From an uncultured Ruminococcus sp. (GTDB taxonomy: Bacteria; Bacillota; Clostridia; Oscillospirales; Ruminococcaceae): a stretch of DNA of 64,000 nt. Both the position numbers and the translations under genes were made by a program. Of the stretch, positions 9,526 through 17,431 are shown in pieces. The notes beneath the pieces were generated by a model, which saw only the letters and a list, made by a program, of their open reading frames with translations, did not search any database and was not told where the DNA came from. How positions within the stretch are numbered: position 1 is the first letter of the stretch; the number at the start of each line of letters is the position of its first letter. The DNA lies in NCBI GenBank assembly GCA_900543145.1, contig UQPZ01000002.1:1-64000 (forward strand), read 5' to 3'.

Positions 9526-9651
9526 ATTCTGTCTCCTCTTCAATATTATTATGGAAACTCAAGTTTTCTATCTCATATATAGAAAAATAATTCAAGGAAT
9601 AAATGCCTTGAAATACACAAAATTTATTTCTGAACACATATTTGCTTAATA

Positions 9652-9680
9652 ATTGTACCATATAAGGTTTATATTTTCAA
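9652..9680 (-). promoter_or_regulatory. Sigma-A-like promoter of the Tad operon
   Basis: On the minus strand TTGAAA, a 17-nt spacer and TACAAT fit a housekeeping promoter. The predicted leader is about 120 nt and contains a hairpin near its 5' end (TTCAAGG at 9591-9597 with CCTTGAA at 9606-9612). The rest of the 316-nt gap up to 9841 is AT-rich with no gene. Confidence 0.6.
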
Positions 9681-9803
9681 GCAAAAAACGACATAAATCT
9701 CTACAAAATACCATGGCTATATTTGTGTATTTTCTGCAATATAGAAATAATGTTTCCATATATTATGGAATGTAATAATATGACGGTTATAAACATGATA
9801 CAC

Positions 9804-9845
9804 AAAAAAGGCGGAATGAACCGACAGTTCATTCCGCCTTTTTAT
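9804..9845 (-). terminator. Rho-independent terminator of the thioesterase gene
   Basis: AAGGCGGAATGAAC (9808-9821) pairs perfectly with GTTCATTCCGCCTT (9827-9840), a 14-bp stem with a 5-nt loop. On the minus strand a run of six T follows. It overlaps the end of the thioesterase gene. Confidence 0.85.
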
Positions 9846-10258
9846 TTTGCTGCCTCTTTAAACGCCTGATATATATCCGGATACTGCTTTTTGATCCTTA
9901 ACGGCCGAAGCTGCGTATCTGTAAAGCAATGAGAAGATGCTGCCGTACCCGACAGCCTGTCGGAGGAAACATTCATTATCTCATACGAAAGTCCGAATTT
10001 ACAGCCGTTGAAGCTGTCTATCCTACAGCTTATTTCAAACGTATCGCCGTACCTTAACGGGTATTTATAACTGCATTCCGCCGAAAGCACCGGGATCAGA
10101 AGCCCACGGCTTTCAATTTTCGGAAAGCTTATGCCCATCTGGTCAAGCAGGTCGATACGGGCTTCCTCCAGCCATCGTATATAATTTGAATGATGAACAA
10201 TATTCATTCTGTCCGTTTCATAATAATAAACTTTCCGAGAATACGGTTTGAAATACAT
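9842..10258 (-). CDS. Acyl-CoA thioesterase, 4HBT hot-dog fold (YbgC/FadM-like)
   Basis: A 138-residue single hot-dog domain. The family signature YYETDRMNIVHHSNYIRWLE contains the Asp and His of the active-site loop (Y-x-D-T-D-x-x-G-H-V type motif, with E in place of the first D). Such enzymes hydrolyse acyl-CoA thioesters; the acyl chain specificity cannot be read from sequence. The GGGAG SD is 10 nt from ATG. It lies 16 nt downstream of the metal ATPase gene, so it may be read from the same transcript, ending at the terminator just after it. Confidence 0.85.
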   Translation of the reverse strand: MYFKPYSRKVYYYETDRMNIVHHSNYIRWLEEARIDLLDQMGISFPKIESRGLLIPVLSAECSYKYPLRYGDTFEISCRIDSFNGCKFGLSYEIMNVSSDRLSGTAASSHCFTDTQLRPLRIKKQYPDIYQAFKEAAK

Positions 10259-10274
10259 TTTTCCCTTTCTCCCT

Positions 10275-12158
10275 TCAATTCTGAATTTTATCCGACAGTC
10301 GTACCTTCGTCGGCTGCGGCGACTTCATCGCTCTCATAGCGTTGAGGATAGCTATTACCGATACTCCTACATCTGCAAATACCGCTTCCCACATATCAGC
10401 CATTCCAAGCGCGCCCAGAATAAGAACGGCAAGCTTTACTCCAAGGGCAAAGATAATATTCTGCTTTACTATCCTCAGGGTCTTTCTTGAAATATCAATT
10501 GCTTCGGCAATTTTTCTCGGGTCGTCGTCCATAAGAACAATATCAGCCGCTTCGATCGCTGCGTCCGAACCCATAGCGCCCATAGCGATGCCTATATCCG
10601 CCCGTGAAAGTACCGGAGCGTCGTTTATACCGTCGCCGACAAAGGCCAGCTTTCCTCTTCGGCTTTTTTCATTCAGCAGCTTTTCCACCCGCTCTACCTT
10701 ATCTGCCGGAAGGAGCTGCGTATAAACGCTGTCTATGCCAAGTCTTTTTGCAGTGTCCTCTCCTACCTCTCCTGAATCTCCGGTAAGCATTACCGTTTTT
10801 CGTATCCCCTTTGCTTTCAGCTCCGCGACCGCCTGAGGCGCAGTTTCCTTTATCTCGTCGGAAATAACGATATGACCGGCGTACCTTCCGTCAACTGCAA
10901 TATGCACCGTTGTTCCTATCCTATGGCACGGATGCCAGCTTACACCTATGCTTTCCATCAGCTTGCCGTTTCCGGCGCATACCTCAGTTCCGTCTATTAC
11001 CGCCTTTACGCCGCAGCCGGAGATCTCCTCCGAAGAAGAGATTCTCGTGCCGTCAATATCCGTTCCATACGCTTCAAGTATCGAGCCTGCAATAGGGTGC
11101 GTCGAATAGCTTTCAGCATATGCCGCAAGCTCGATAAGCCTGCTTTCGGAAATTTCATCGGAATGTACTGCCGTAACGTTGAATACTCCCTTGGTAAGCG
11201 TCCCTGTTTTGTCGAAAACTACTATTTCCGACCTTGCCAGAACCTCGAGATAATTCCCGCCCTTGACAAGTATTCCTTTTCTGCTTGCGCCGCCTATTCC
11301 TCCGAAAAAGCTCAGCGGAACGGAAATTACCAAAGCGCAGGGACAGGAGATCACAAGGAATATAAGCGCCCTGTGGATCCACTCCGACCAGCTTGCTCCT
11401 GCGGCAAGCGGAGGTACCAGCGCCAGCAAAAGCGCCGATATTACAACGATCGGAGTATAGTATCTTGCAAATTTTGTAATAAAGTTTTCAGCCTTTGCTT
11501 TCTTTGCCGATGAATTTTCAACAAGGTCAAGTATCTTTGCCGCCGTCGATTCGCCGAACGGTTTTGTTACCCTGACCTTAAGCGTACCGCTTTGGTTTAT
11601 ACAGCCGCTTATTACGTCAGACCCCTCCGATACCGTTCTCGGCAGACTTTCTCCGGTAAGCGCCGCCGTATCAACAGCCGATCTGCCCTCTGTTACAATT
11701 CCGTCCAGAGGTATTTTTTCTCCCGCCTTTACAATAATAGTATCGCCGATATTTATTTCCTCCGGATCCGCCCGAACCAGCTGACCGTCCCTTTCAATAT
11801 TTGCATAATCGGGGCGTATATCCATAAGACCTGCTATAGACTTTCGGGACTTTCCGACTGCACAGCTCTGGAAAAGCTCTCCCGTCTGATAGAAAAGCAT
11901 TACTGCCGCCGCCTCAGGATATTCACCTGTCGCAAACGCGCCTACGGTAGCGATAGCCATTAGAAAATTCTCGTCGAATACCTGACCGTGAGCAATATTC
12001 CGCACCGCTTTCCATAAAACGTCCCAGCCTATTACTATATAGGGAACTGCGTATACCGCCAGCCTTGCTATGCCCTCCGACGGTATAAGACCCGCCGCCG
12101 CCAACAGCAGAGCGCTGACAATTATTCTTATCAGCGTTTTCTTTTGTTTCCTGTTCAA
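10275..12158 (-). CDS. Heavy-metal-transporting P1B-type ATPase (Zn/Cd/Co exporter type)
   Basis: A P-type ATPase of about 627 residues with all core motifs: SCPCALVISVP (transmembrane CPC metal site), DKTGTLTKG (phosphorylated Asp), STHPIAGSIL (His-Pro motif) and GDGINDAPVLSRADIGIAMG. The CPC site together with a neighbouring ArsR/SmtB repressor points to Zn2+/Cd2+/Pb2+ efflux (CadA/ZntA group). It lacks an N-terminal metal-binding domain; that domain is encoded by the separate gene upstream. TTG at 12158 is preferred as start because it stands 9 nt after GGAAGG; the in-frame GTG at 12167 directly abuts the SD. Confidence 0.92.
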   Translation of the reverse strand: MNRKQKKTLIRIIVSALLLAAAGLIPSEGIARLAVYAVPYIVIGWDVLWKAVRNIAHGQVFDENFLMAIATVGAFATGEYPEAAAVMLFYQTGELFQSCAVGKSRKSIAGLMDIRPDYANIERDGQLVRADPEEINIGDTIIVKAGEKIPLDGIVTEGRSAVDTAALTGESLPRTVSEGSDVISGCINQSGTLKVRVTKPFGESTAAKILDLVENSSAKKAKAENFITKFARYYTPIVVISALLLALVPPLAAGASWSEWIHRALIFLVISCPCALVISVPLSFFGGIGGASRKGILVKGGNYLEVLARSEIVVFDKTGTLTKGVFNVTAVHSDEISESRLIELAAYAESYSTHPIAGSILEAYGTDIDGTRISSSEEISGCGVKAVIDGTEVCAGNGKLMESIGVSWHPCHRIGTTVHIAVDGRYAGHIVISDEIKETAPQAVAELKAKGIRKTVMLTGDSGEVGEDTAKRLGIDSVYTQLLPADKVERVEKLLNEKSRRGKLAFVGDGINDAPVLSRADIGIAMGAMGSDAAIEAADIVLMDDDPRKIAEAIDISRKTLRIVKQNIIFALGVKLAVLILGALGMADMWEAVFADVGVSVIAILNAMRAMKSPQPTKVRLSDKIQN

Positions 12159-12188
12159 ATAAATCACCCTTCCGAAGCCGTTTTTGAT

Positions 12189-12410
12189 CTACTTTATCAC
12201 TATTACACAATCAGGCTCGATTTTTCTGCACAGCTTTACCGCTTCCTTTAATATTGAATCAAACCTTTCGTCGTCAGCTGTTAGAGTCATTTTCTGCGAC
12301 ATAAAGCTTACCGTACAATCCTCTACACCCTCTATCTTCCTGATCCCTCTCTCCATCTTCTGAGCACAGTTGGCACAGTCCAGATTCTCAAGCTTGAATA
12401 CCTTTTTCAT
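12189..12410 (-). CDS. Stand-alone heavy-metal-associated (HMA) domain protein
   Basis: A 73-residue ferredoxin-like HMA domain with the metal-binding motif DCANCAQKM (CxxC) near the N terminus. It starts at ATG 12410 after an AAAGGG SD. Genes like this encode small metal chaperones; here it takes the place of the N-terminal HMA domain missing from the downstream P1B ATPase (gap about 30 nt), so it probably passes Zn/Cd to it or acts as a detached regulatory domain. Confidence 0.88.
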   Translation of the reverse strand: MKKVFKLENLDCANCAQKMERGIRKIEGVEDCTVSFMSQKMTLTADDERFDSILKEAVKLCRKIEPDCVIVIK

Positions 12411-12463
12411 AATAATACACCCTTTCAAAAATATCTGTATATTGATTTTCTTTCCGCTACTCC

Positions 12464-12829
12464 TTATTCCTCAACGTGCTCCATTCCGGTTTCGATTATA
12501 CTTCTTACATGGTCGTCCGAAAGGGAATAGAATACTATTTTCCCTTCCTTTCTGAACCTTACGAGCTTGTTGTTTTTAAGCACCCTGAGCTGATGTGAAA
12601 CCGCGGTCTGGCTCAGTCCCAGAAGCTGTGCCATATCGTTTACGCAAAGCTCCGATTCAAAAAGTGCGTAAAGAATACGGATACGGGTCGTATCGCCGAA
12701 TACCTTGAAAAGCTCCGCCAGATCATAAAGTATTTCGTCCGGCGGCATTTTTTCCGTTACCTTGTCAACAACGTCCTGGTGAAGGCAAAGAAACTCCTCC
12801 CTCTGCTGTTCGTTCATATTTCCGCACAT
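12464..12829 (-). CDS. ArsR/SmtB-family metal-responsive repressor
   Basis: A 121-residue winged-helix regulator. The recognition region ELCVNDMAQLLGLSQTAVSH keeps a Cys at the alpha-3 metal site position, and the C-terminal helix (DDHVRSIIETGMEHVEE) has the Asp, His, His and Glu spacing of the alpha-5 zinc site. The N terminus also carries Cys and His residues. Such proteins release DNA when Zn, Cd or Pb binds. It is the first gene of the repressor-HMA-ATPase operon. The start is taken at ATG 12829; a second ATG four codons on is possible. Confidence 0.9.
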   Translation of the reverse strand: MCGNMNEQQREEFLCLHQDVVDKVTEKMPPDEILYDLAELFKVFGDTTRIRILYALFESELCVNDMAQLLGLSQTAVSHQLRVLKNNKLVRFRKEGKIVFYSLSDDHVRSIIETGMEHVEE

Positions 12830-13132
12830 AAAAGCCTGCCGCTTCTCCGTGCGTTCACCTCCCTGTTTATTGTTTGTTTTTACCGTATTTTTATAACCTA
12901 TGCTATGCTTTATACTGTTTTTTTGATATAAACAAAGGCTGACAGGTTCCTGCTATCAATTTTACTTCCGTTCCATGAACCGGAGAATAAAAGAACCGAG
13001 ATGTCCTGCGTTTTCAGCTATAAAAACGGGAGCGATCAGGATCCCTCTCGGCTTCAGCAAAATCATAATCAAACGCCATTCTGTCCCAAAAGCTTTCAAT
13101 AATTTTTCCTTACACGCTTACGATTTATCATA

Positions 13133-13146
13133 TGTTCATCTGTTCA
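13133..13146. promoter_or_regulatory. Probable ArsR/SmtB operator (repeated TGAACA half-sites)
   Basis: On the minus strand two TGAACA half-sites, 8 nt apart in period, lie immediately downstream of the -10 box, within the expected start of transcription. TGAA-type half-sites flanked by AT-rich bases are typical of SmtB/CzrA operators. Here they are direct rather than inverted repeats. The location would block initiation of the efflux operon. Confidence 0.5.
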
Positions 13147-13147
13147 T

Positions 13148-13176
13148 ATATTACTATATAATCAGCCGTTTGTCAA
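13148..13176 (-). promoter_or_regulatory. Promoter of the ArsR-HMA-ATPase operon
   Basis: On the minus strand TTGACA, a 17-nt spacer and TAATAT form a strong sigma-A-like promoter. Transcription would start near 13140, inside the operator repeat, leaving a leader of about 300 nt before the ArsR gene in which I see no gene. Confidence 0.75.
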
Positions 13177-13285
13177 TAGCTTCGGCGGATTTTTTTATTA
13201 ATTTATTGTGACCCGTTTTTTTGAACCCGAACAGGCCGGCAGGAATATAGTGTAGTATGTCAAAGCAAAATGACATAAATATACA

Positions 13286-13347
13286 GAACCTGTGTTTACA
13301 GATAATTTAAAGACGCTATTATTTAACAGATCTATGAATACAGGTTC
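13286..13347 (+). promoter_or_regulatory. Stem-loop leader before the ZIP transporter
   Basis: GAACCTGT (13286-13293) pairs perfectly with ACAGGTTC (13340-13347), with a partly pairable AT-rich interior. It ends 27 nt before the ATG and just ahead of the SD. It matches no riboswitch class that I recognise. Confidence 0.4.
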
Positions 13348-13374
13348 GGCTAATAGCTGAAAGGAATAAGGTGT

Positions 13375-14163
13375 ATGAACGGAATTTTACTTGCTATGGG
13401 CGGAACGGGCTTTACTTTTGCAATGACTACGCTCGGAGCCGCAGTGGTATTCTTCTTTAAGAACGACAGATCCTCAGATAAAATACAGCGTGTATTTCTC
13501 GGCTTCGCCGCAGGAGTAATGATAGCGGCTTCGGTATGGTCGCTGCTTATCCCCTCGATAGAAAAGTCGGAGGAGATGGGAATGATAGGCTGGGTCCCGG
13601 CGGCAGGTGGCTTTATAATCGGAATACTGTTCCTTATGGGACTTGATAAGCTGCTTCCTTATTTTCACCCCGGACTTGACCGATCTGACGGAGTAAAGCA
13701 GGGGCTTAAACGAACCGCACTGCTTATCTTTGCCATTACGCTTCACAATATACCGGAAGGAATGGCAGTAGGTCTTGCCTTTGCTCTTGCCGCAAGCGGT
13801 AACAGTCCCGAGCTTTTAGCGGCGGCTGTAGCTCTCGCTGTAGGTATAGGAATTCAGAATCTACCGGAGGGTGCGGCTATAGCCCTGCCGATAAGACAAA
13901 GCGGGATCGGAAGGTTCAGATCTTTTTTATACGGTTCGCTCTCAGGTATCGTCGAGCCTGTTTTCGGAGTTCTTACCGTACTTATAGCGGGTCAGGTAAC
14001 TGCGCTGCTTCCATGGCTTCTGGCCTTTGCCGCAGGCGCTATGCTTTACGTTGTAGTAGAGGAGCTTATTCCCGAGGCACATTTGGGGTCGGGACATCTC
14101 GGAACTATAGGCGTTATGGTAGGCTTTCTGATGATGATGATACTGGACGTTGCTCTTGGATAA
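13375..14163 (+). CDS. ZIP-family metal transporter
   Basis: A 262-residue membrane protein with eight predicted membrane helices. Helix 4 and 5 motifs HNIPEGMAVG and QNLPEGAAIALP carry the His, Asn, Glu metal ligands of GufA-type ZIP transporters, and AGAMLYVVVEELIPEAH completes the C-terminal part. ZIP proteins bring Zn2+, Fe2+ or Mn2+ into the cytoplasm. It is divergent from the ArsR-HMA-ATPase operon, so uptake and export face each other. GAAAGG and AAGG precede ATG 13375. A terminator follows directly. Confidence 0.92.
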   Translation: MNGILLAMGGTGFTFAMTTLGAAVVFFFKNDRSSDKIQRVFLGFAAGVMIAASVWSLLIPSIEKSEEMGMIGWVPAAGGFIIGILFLMGLDKLLPYFHPGLDRSDGVKQGLKRTALLIFAITLHNIPEGMAVGLAFALAASGNSPELLAAAVALAVGIGIQNLPEGAAIALPIRQSGIGRFRSFLYGSLSGIVEPVFGVLTVLIAGQVTALLPWLLAFAAGAMLYVVVEELIPEAHLGSGHLGTIGVMVGFLMMMILDVALG

Positions 14164-14186
14164 AAAACGCTTCCCTTAATACCGCA

Positions 14187-14230
14187 AGGACGCTTTTGAT
14201 TTTTATATCGGAAGCGTCCTTTAATTTTTT
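14187..14230 (+). terminator. Rho-independent terminator after the ZIP gene
   Basis: AGGACGCTT (14187-14195) pairs with AAGCGTCCT (14212-14220), followed by a T-rich tail TTAATTTTTT. Confidence 0.8.
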
Positions 14231-14236
14231 AAAGCC

Positions 14237-14265
14237 TTGACACCTCCGTTCACAATTGTTATACT
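14237..14265 (+). promoter_or_regulatory. Sigma-A-like promoter of the DUF3784-like gene
   Basis: TTGACA, a 17-nt spacer and TATACT lie 50 nt upstream of the gene. Confidence 0.75.
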
Positions 14266-14314
14266 TGTGTTATGATCAATAATTCAAAAAGACCGTGTCT
14301 GGAGGAGGATCAAA

Positions 14315-14635
14315 ATGATTATATCTGCTGTAATTCTGATAATTATATCCGCCGCTTTATTTACTTTAAGCTTTTTTCAGTTTAAGGAGAAGGGTTTTCT
14401 GTTTAACAACGCTTATTTATACGCTTCAGAAGAGGAACGTAAAAAAATGAATAAGAAACCCTATTATCGTCAGTCGGGAATTGTTTTTATTCTGCTCGGA
14501 TCAATATTCCTGTTAAACGCAGTTCAGCTGTTAACTAAGCTGAAATGGATATTTTATATTGTTATAGCCGTTGTTATTCTGACTCTGGTATATGCGGTTA
14601 TATCTTCTGTAAAGCTGGAAAAGAACAAAAAGTGA
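14315..14635 (+). CDS. Small membrane protein, DUF3784-like
   Basis: A 106-residue protein with three predicted membrane helices (about residues 2-20, 54-72 and 76-96) and a short charged loop with SEEERKKMNKKPYYRQSG, a pattern seen in DUF3784 proteins of Firmicutes. A GGAGGAGG SD precedes ATG 14315. It is monocistronic behind its own promoter. No function is known for the family. Confidence 0.8.
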   Translation: MIISAVILIIISAALFTLSFFQFKEKGFLFNNAYLYASEEERKKMNKKPYYRQSGIVFILLGSIFLLNAVQLLTKLKWIFYIVIAVVILTLVYAVISSVKLEKNKK

Positions 14636-14909
14636 TACGCCGGAAAAAAGTTTTATATCAAATGATCTCTTAATGTACAAAGATAACTGTTTTAGATCCG
14701 GCGCTGTCAGCACAGCGGGATCTGAAGCAGAGCTTTAAGGGGAAACAGAAGGATCGCCTGTAAGGATCTGACGGCTGCGGAATTTTGCCTTTATTAAGCA
14801 TATATTTCCTCAGGACTGTTTAATATTTTATTATCCATTTGTACATTTTTTATTCACTGCATTTTTGCTATGCACAAACCGTTGATCTGCCGTTTTATTT
14901 CCGTACTTA

Positions 14910-14925
14910 TGTTCCACGTGGAACA
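14910..14925. other. ParB binding site parS
   Basis: TGTTCCACGTGGAACA is a perfect 16-bp palindrome (18 bp with the flanking A/T) and fits the bacterial parS consensus TGTTYCACGTGRAACA bound by ParB/Spo0J. It lies in the 398-nt convergent gap between the DUF3784-like gene and the GH5 gene. That gap also holds an inverted repeat (CGCCGGA 14639-14645 with TCCGGCG 14697-14703) and no gene. parS sites cluster near the replication origin. Confidence 0.85.
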
Positions 14926-14992
14926 TTTTTAATATTCAGCCGCTTGAATTCAGATCTCCTGTCTTTTCCGCTTATAAAAGCTTCTCAAAAAG

Positions 14993-15020
14993 CAAAAAAA
15001 GGGACGTTCTAAACGCCCCT
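14993..15020 (-). terminator. Rho-independent terminator of the secreted GH5 gene
   Basis: On the minus strand GGGGCGTT pairs with AACGTCCC (one G-U pair), followed by a run of seven T. Confidence 0.8.
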
Positions 15021-15033
15021 TTAATTATACCTT

Positions 15034-16461
15034 TTAGATCGGACAACGGTATTCAAGAGAATAAACCGTAACCGAACCGGAAGTCGCTCCGACATGGATA
15101 TTGTCAAGCAGTCCGCTGAAGTTATCCGAGCCGAACGCCGCTACGCAGCTGCTGTAAGAGTACTTTGCATAGCTGTGTCCGTTTGCAGCTCCGATCTCAG
15201 CTGGCGTTACCTTTGCCCATTCGCTTCCGCCCGACCAGCTCTGCATAATAAGCTCCGCCGAATCTCCCGAATATTCAACATAGAAATATCCGTCGGCGGT
15301 CATAATTCCGGGATTAAAGCTTCCTCCGTTCTTGGTTGTCATAACCGAAACAGCCTGTCCCCAGTTTGACGCCGAAGCAGCTCCGGAGAACAGTATTTCC
15401 GTATCAAACTGTCCTGCCTGAGATGAATCGTCACCGCCCGAGCTGTCAGAGCCTCCGGTATATACCGAGCATAAAGAAGATGTCTGAGCAATTCCGTTAG
15501 CGCCATTAAACAAAGTATCTCCCCAGTCGGTAAGATCCTGACCTGCCCAGTCGTTTGAAATATCAAGATATGAAACGTCTGAGCTGTTTCCCTTCCAAGA
15601 CCAGCCTAGATAGCCGACGTTTTTCTGAGTGCAGCAGCTCATTACAGCCGCCTCGTCAACGTCGCCGCCGGTATGTCGGTTTCCGAACTCGCCGATAACA
15701 ACAGGGACTCCTATTCCGAGAGCGTTGTTTATATTGGCTTTTACCGTTGAAGAGCTTCCTCCGGCATATTCATACATATGTATCGAGAATACCGTATTTC
15801 TGTCCTCGTCGGAATTGAACACCTCTCTGCCGTAATTTTTAATGGAATCAGGATACTGTCCCCAGCCTGCGCAGTCTACCATCAGCATATTTTTAATTCC
15901 GCCGCTTCTGAGTGTACTTATAGCGCTTTTGTATCCGTCCGCCCAGGCAGAGCCGTTCCACGAACCGTACCATTCGTTTGCAATATTTACAATAACATAT
16001 TCCTTATTGCTGTTGAGTATCTGCTTCATCTCAAGCCAGTAATTTACAGCCTTGTTCAGATCGGATGAATTATCGCTTCCCGTTGCGTCGTGTACCTCAG
16101 CAACGCATATCAGCTTGTTCGCCTTGCAGAGATCAATAATACTCTGAAGCTCAGAGGCTGAGGTCCTGGCATATTTGTCACCGTCGGACAGGACTACCCT
16201 TACCGTATTTGCGCCCTTATCGGCTATAGCAGAGAGGGATACCGCCGTCTGAGAAGTAAACCATGCATGAGGAACGTTTACTCCTCTCATAACAAACGCA
16301 TTTCCGTTTGCGTCGCATATGGTCGTGCCGCTTACATAAAACCCCGCCGCCGACGCTTCTGCCTGCGGACTGTACGACCATCCCAACAGTATTGCCGCAC
16401 AGAGAACAACCGCTGTCAGCAATCTTGCCGTTCTTACTGCAAATCGTCTATCCTTTACCAT
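15034..16461 (-). CDS. Secreted GH5 glycoside hydrolase with C-terminal carbohydrate-binding-like module
   Basis: A 475-residue protein: signal peptide (about 1-36, ending AEASA), GH5 catalytic domain (about 40-330), a Ser/Gly/Asp linker (GGSDSSGGDDSSQ) and a C-terminal beta-rich module of about 110 residues with many aromatic residues, probably a carbohydrate-binding module. The acid/base Glu is in NIANEWYGSW and the nucleophile Glu in VVIGEFGNRH. Similarity of the catalytic part to GH5_8-type proteins suggests beta-mannanase or endoglucanase; I cannot separate these. There is no dockerin. ATG 16461 follows AAAGGA; upstream in-frame starts lack an SD. It has its own promoter and terminator. 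Confidence 0.88.
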   Translation of the reverse strand: MVKDRRFAVRTARLLTAVVLCAAILLGWSYSPQAEASAAGFYVSGTTICDANGNAFVMRGVNVPHAWFTSQTAVSLSAIADKGANTVRVVLSDGDKYARTSASELQSIIDLCKANKLICVAEVHDATGSDNSSDLNKAVNYWLEMKQILNSNKEYVIVNIANEWYGSWNGSAWADGYKSAISTLRSGGIKNMLMVDCAGWGQYPDSIKNYGREVFNSDEDRNTVFSIHMYEYAGGSSSTVKANINNALGIGVPVVIGEFGNRHTGGDVDEAAVMSCCTQKNVGYLGWSWKGNSSDVSYLDISNDWAGQDLTDWGDTLFNGANGIAQTSSLCSVYTGGSDSSGGDDSSQAGQFDTEILFSGAASASNWGQAVSVMTTKNGGSFNPGIMTADGYFYVEYSGDSAELIMQSWSGGSEWAKVTPAEIGAANGHSYAKYSYSSCVAAFGSDNFSGLLDNIHVGATSGSVTVYSLEYRCPI

Positions 16462-16522
16462 AAAAAGTCCTTTCATAAAATAAGTTTTAATACCGGTATT
16501 TACGAATATTGTTAACAACTAT

Positions 16523-16551
16523 ATTCTATATACTAAAAGCGGTAAAGTCAA
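16523..16551 (-). promoter_or_regulatory. Promoter of the secreted GH5 gene
   Basis: On the minus strand TTGACT, 17-nt spacer, TAGAAT, about 60 nt before the start codon. Confidence 0.65.
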
Positions 16552-16659
16552 GCCGTAAAATGCTTAATGCCGATAGTTTCGTATGAATAAACAACCTGTT
16601 ATGGATTTTATTGTGTATTTTCACAAAATAACTCAAATATTATGACGAATTTTATACGC

Positions 16660-16690
16660 AAAAAAACAGACCGCATTAAGCAGTCCGTTT
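16660..16690 (-). terminator. Rho-independent terminator of the Nudix gene
   Basis: On the minus strand ACGGACTGC pairs with GCGGTCTGT (two G-U pairs) around a 5-nt loop, followed by seven T-rich bases. Confidence 0.8.
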
Positions 16691-16691
16691 T

Positions 16692-17096
16692 CTAGATAAT
16701 AAATTTTTTAGCCTTGTTTACAATACTCCGGTCATTCTCGTAGGCAAGCACCTGTCCCGCTCTTCCGATCTCTACCCATTTGATCTCCGCTATCTCCTCC
16801 TCCTGAGGAACAAAGTCGGTATTCTTAGCCTTTGCAATAAAATAAACCACGATCTTCTGAGTATCCTTCCTCGGAGAATATGATACTATCTCACGAAAGG
16901 TAGGGTCAAGATTCACATCTATCCCGGTTTCCTCCATTATCTCCCGCTTTGCAGTTTCGATCTCAGTTTCATTACCTTCAACGTGCCCTTTCGGGAATGA
17001 CCAATGCCCGCTGTTAACGTGCTTTATAAGCAGTATTTCCGTGTTGCCGTGAAACTTTCTGTAAACAATAGCGCCACAGGATTTTTCATGCAGCAT
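16692..17096 (-). CDS. Nudix hydrolase (diadenosine tetraphosphatase-like)
   Basis: A 134-residue Nudix domain. The Nudix box is complete: GHVEGNETEIETAKREIMEE followed by TGI, matching Gx5Ex7REUxEExGU, with Glu residues for Mg2+ binding. The order GAIVYRK, HWSFPKGHVE and the length resemble bis(5'-nucleosyl)-tetraphosphatases, which remove Ap4A. The substrate is inferred. AAAGGA lies 8 nt before ATG. It has its own promoter and terminator and stands between two GH5 genes with no evident functional link. Confidence 0.88.
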   Translation of the reverse strand: MLHEKSCGAIVYRKFHGNTEILLIKHVNSGHWSFPKGHVEGNETEIETAKREIMEETGIDVNLDPTFREIVSYSPRKDTQKIVVYFIAKAKNTDFVPQEEEIAEIKWVEIGRAGQVLAYENDRSIVNKAKKFII

Positions 17097-17169
17097 TGTC
17101 AGGTTCCTTTCTGTAGTTTAAGCAAAAATCTGATCCATGAGAATTAAATTTTTGCTATTCATTAATATA

Positions 17170-17198
17170 ATTATAGCACATTGATTTTCATTTGTCTA
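17170..17198 (-). promoter_or_regulatory. Promoter of the Nudix gene
   Basis: On the minus strand TAGACA, 17-nt spacer, TATAAT, about 70 nt before the start codon. Confidence 0.7.
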
Positions 17199-17354
17199 TA
17201 GTCTTTAAGAAAACCCTTTAATTTTTAGGCATTATGCACAATCTGATAATATTTTACATTCTGCAAGAGTTAAATCAAGCTTCTTTCAGGCATTTGATTA
17301 TACTGCTTTCTCTTTCCGATTAAAACCATATCCGCTAAACAGTTATGCATAAAT

Positions 17355-17386
17355 ATACCCGCAGAGAATACTGTTTCTGCGGGTAT
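17355..17386 (-). terminator. Probable terminator of the lipoprotein GH5 gene
   Basis: ATACCCGCAGA (17355-17365) pairs perfectly with TCTGCGGGTAT (17376-17386). The T content after the stem on the minus strand is low, so termination may be weak. The 335-nt gap 17097-17431 holds this and the Nudix promoter only. Confidence 0.6.
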
Positions 17387-17431
17387 AGCTTATTTTATGC
17401 CGGATCTGATACGCCAAACGTTTCATCGGTT

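Noticed and set aside
10872..11513. 213-codon open frame on the plus strand inside the P1B ATPase gene
   Set aside because: It is antisense to a fully conserved ATPase; its composition is unlike that of real proteins (rich in Arg, Tyr, Ser) and no SD is present.
14636..14909. Inverted repeat CGCCGGA...TCCGGCG as a terminator of the DUF3784-like gene
   Set aside because: The arms are only 7 bp, 51 nt apart, and no T-run follows.
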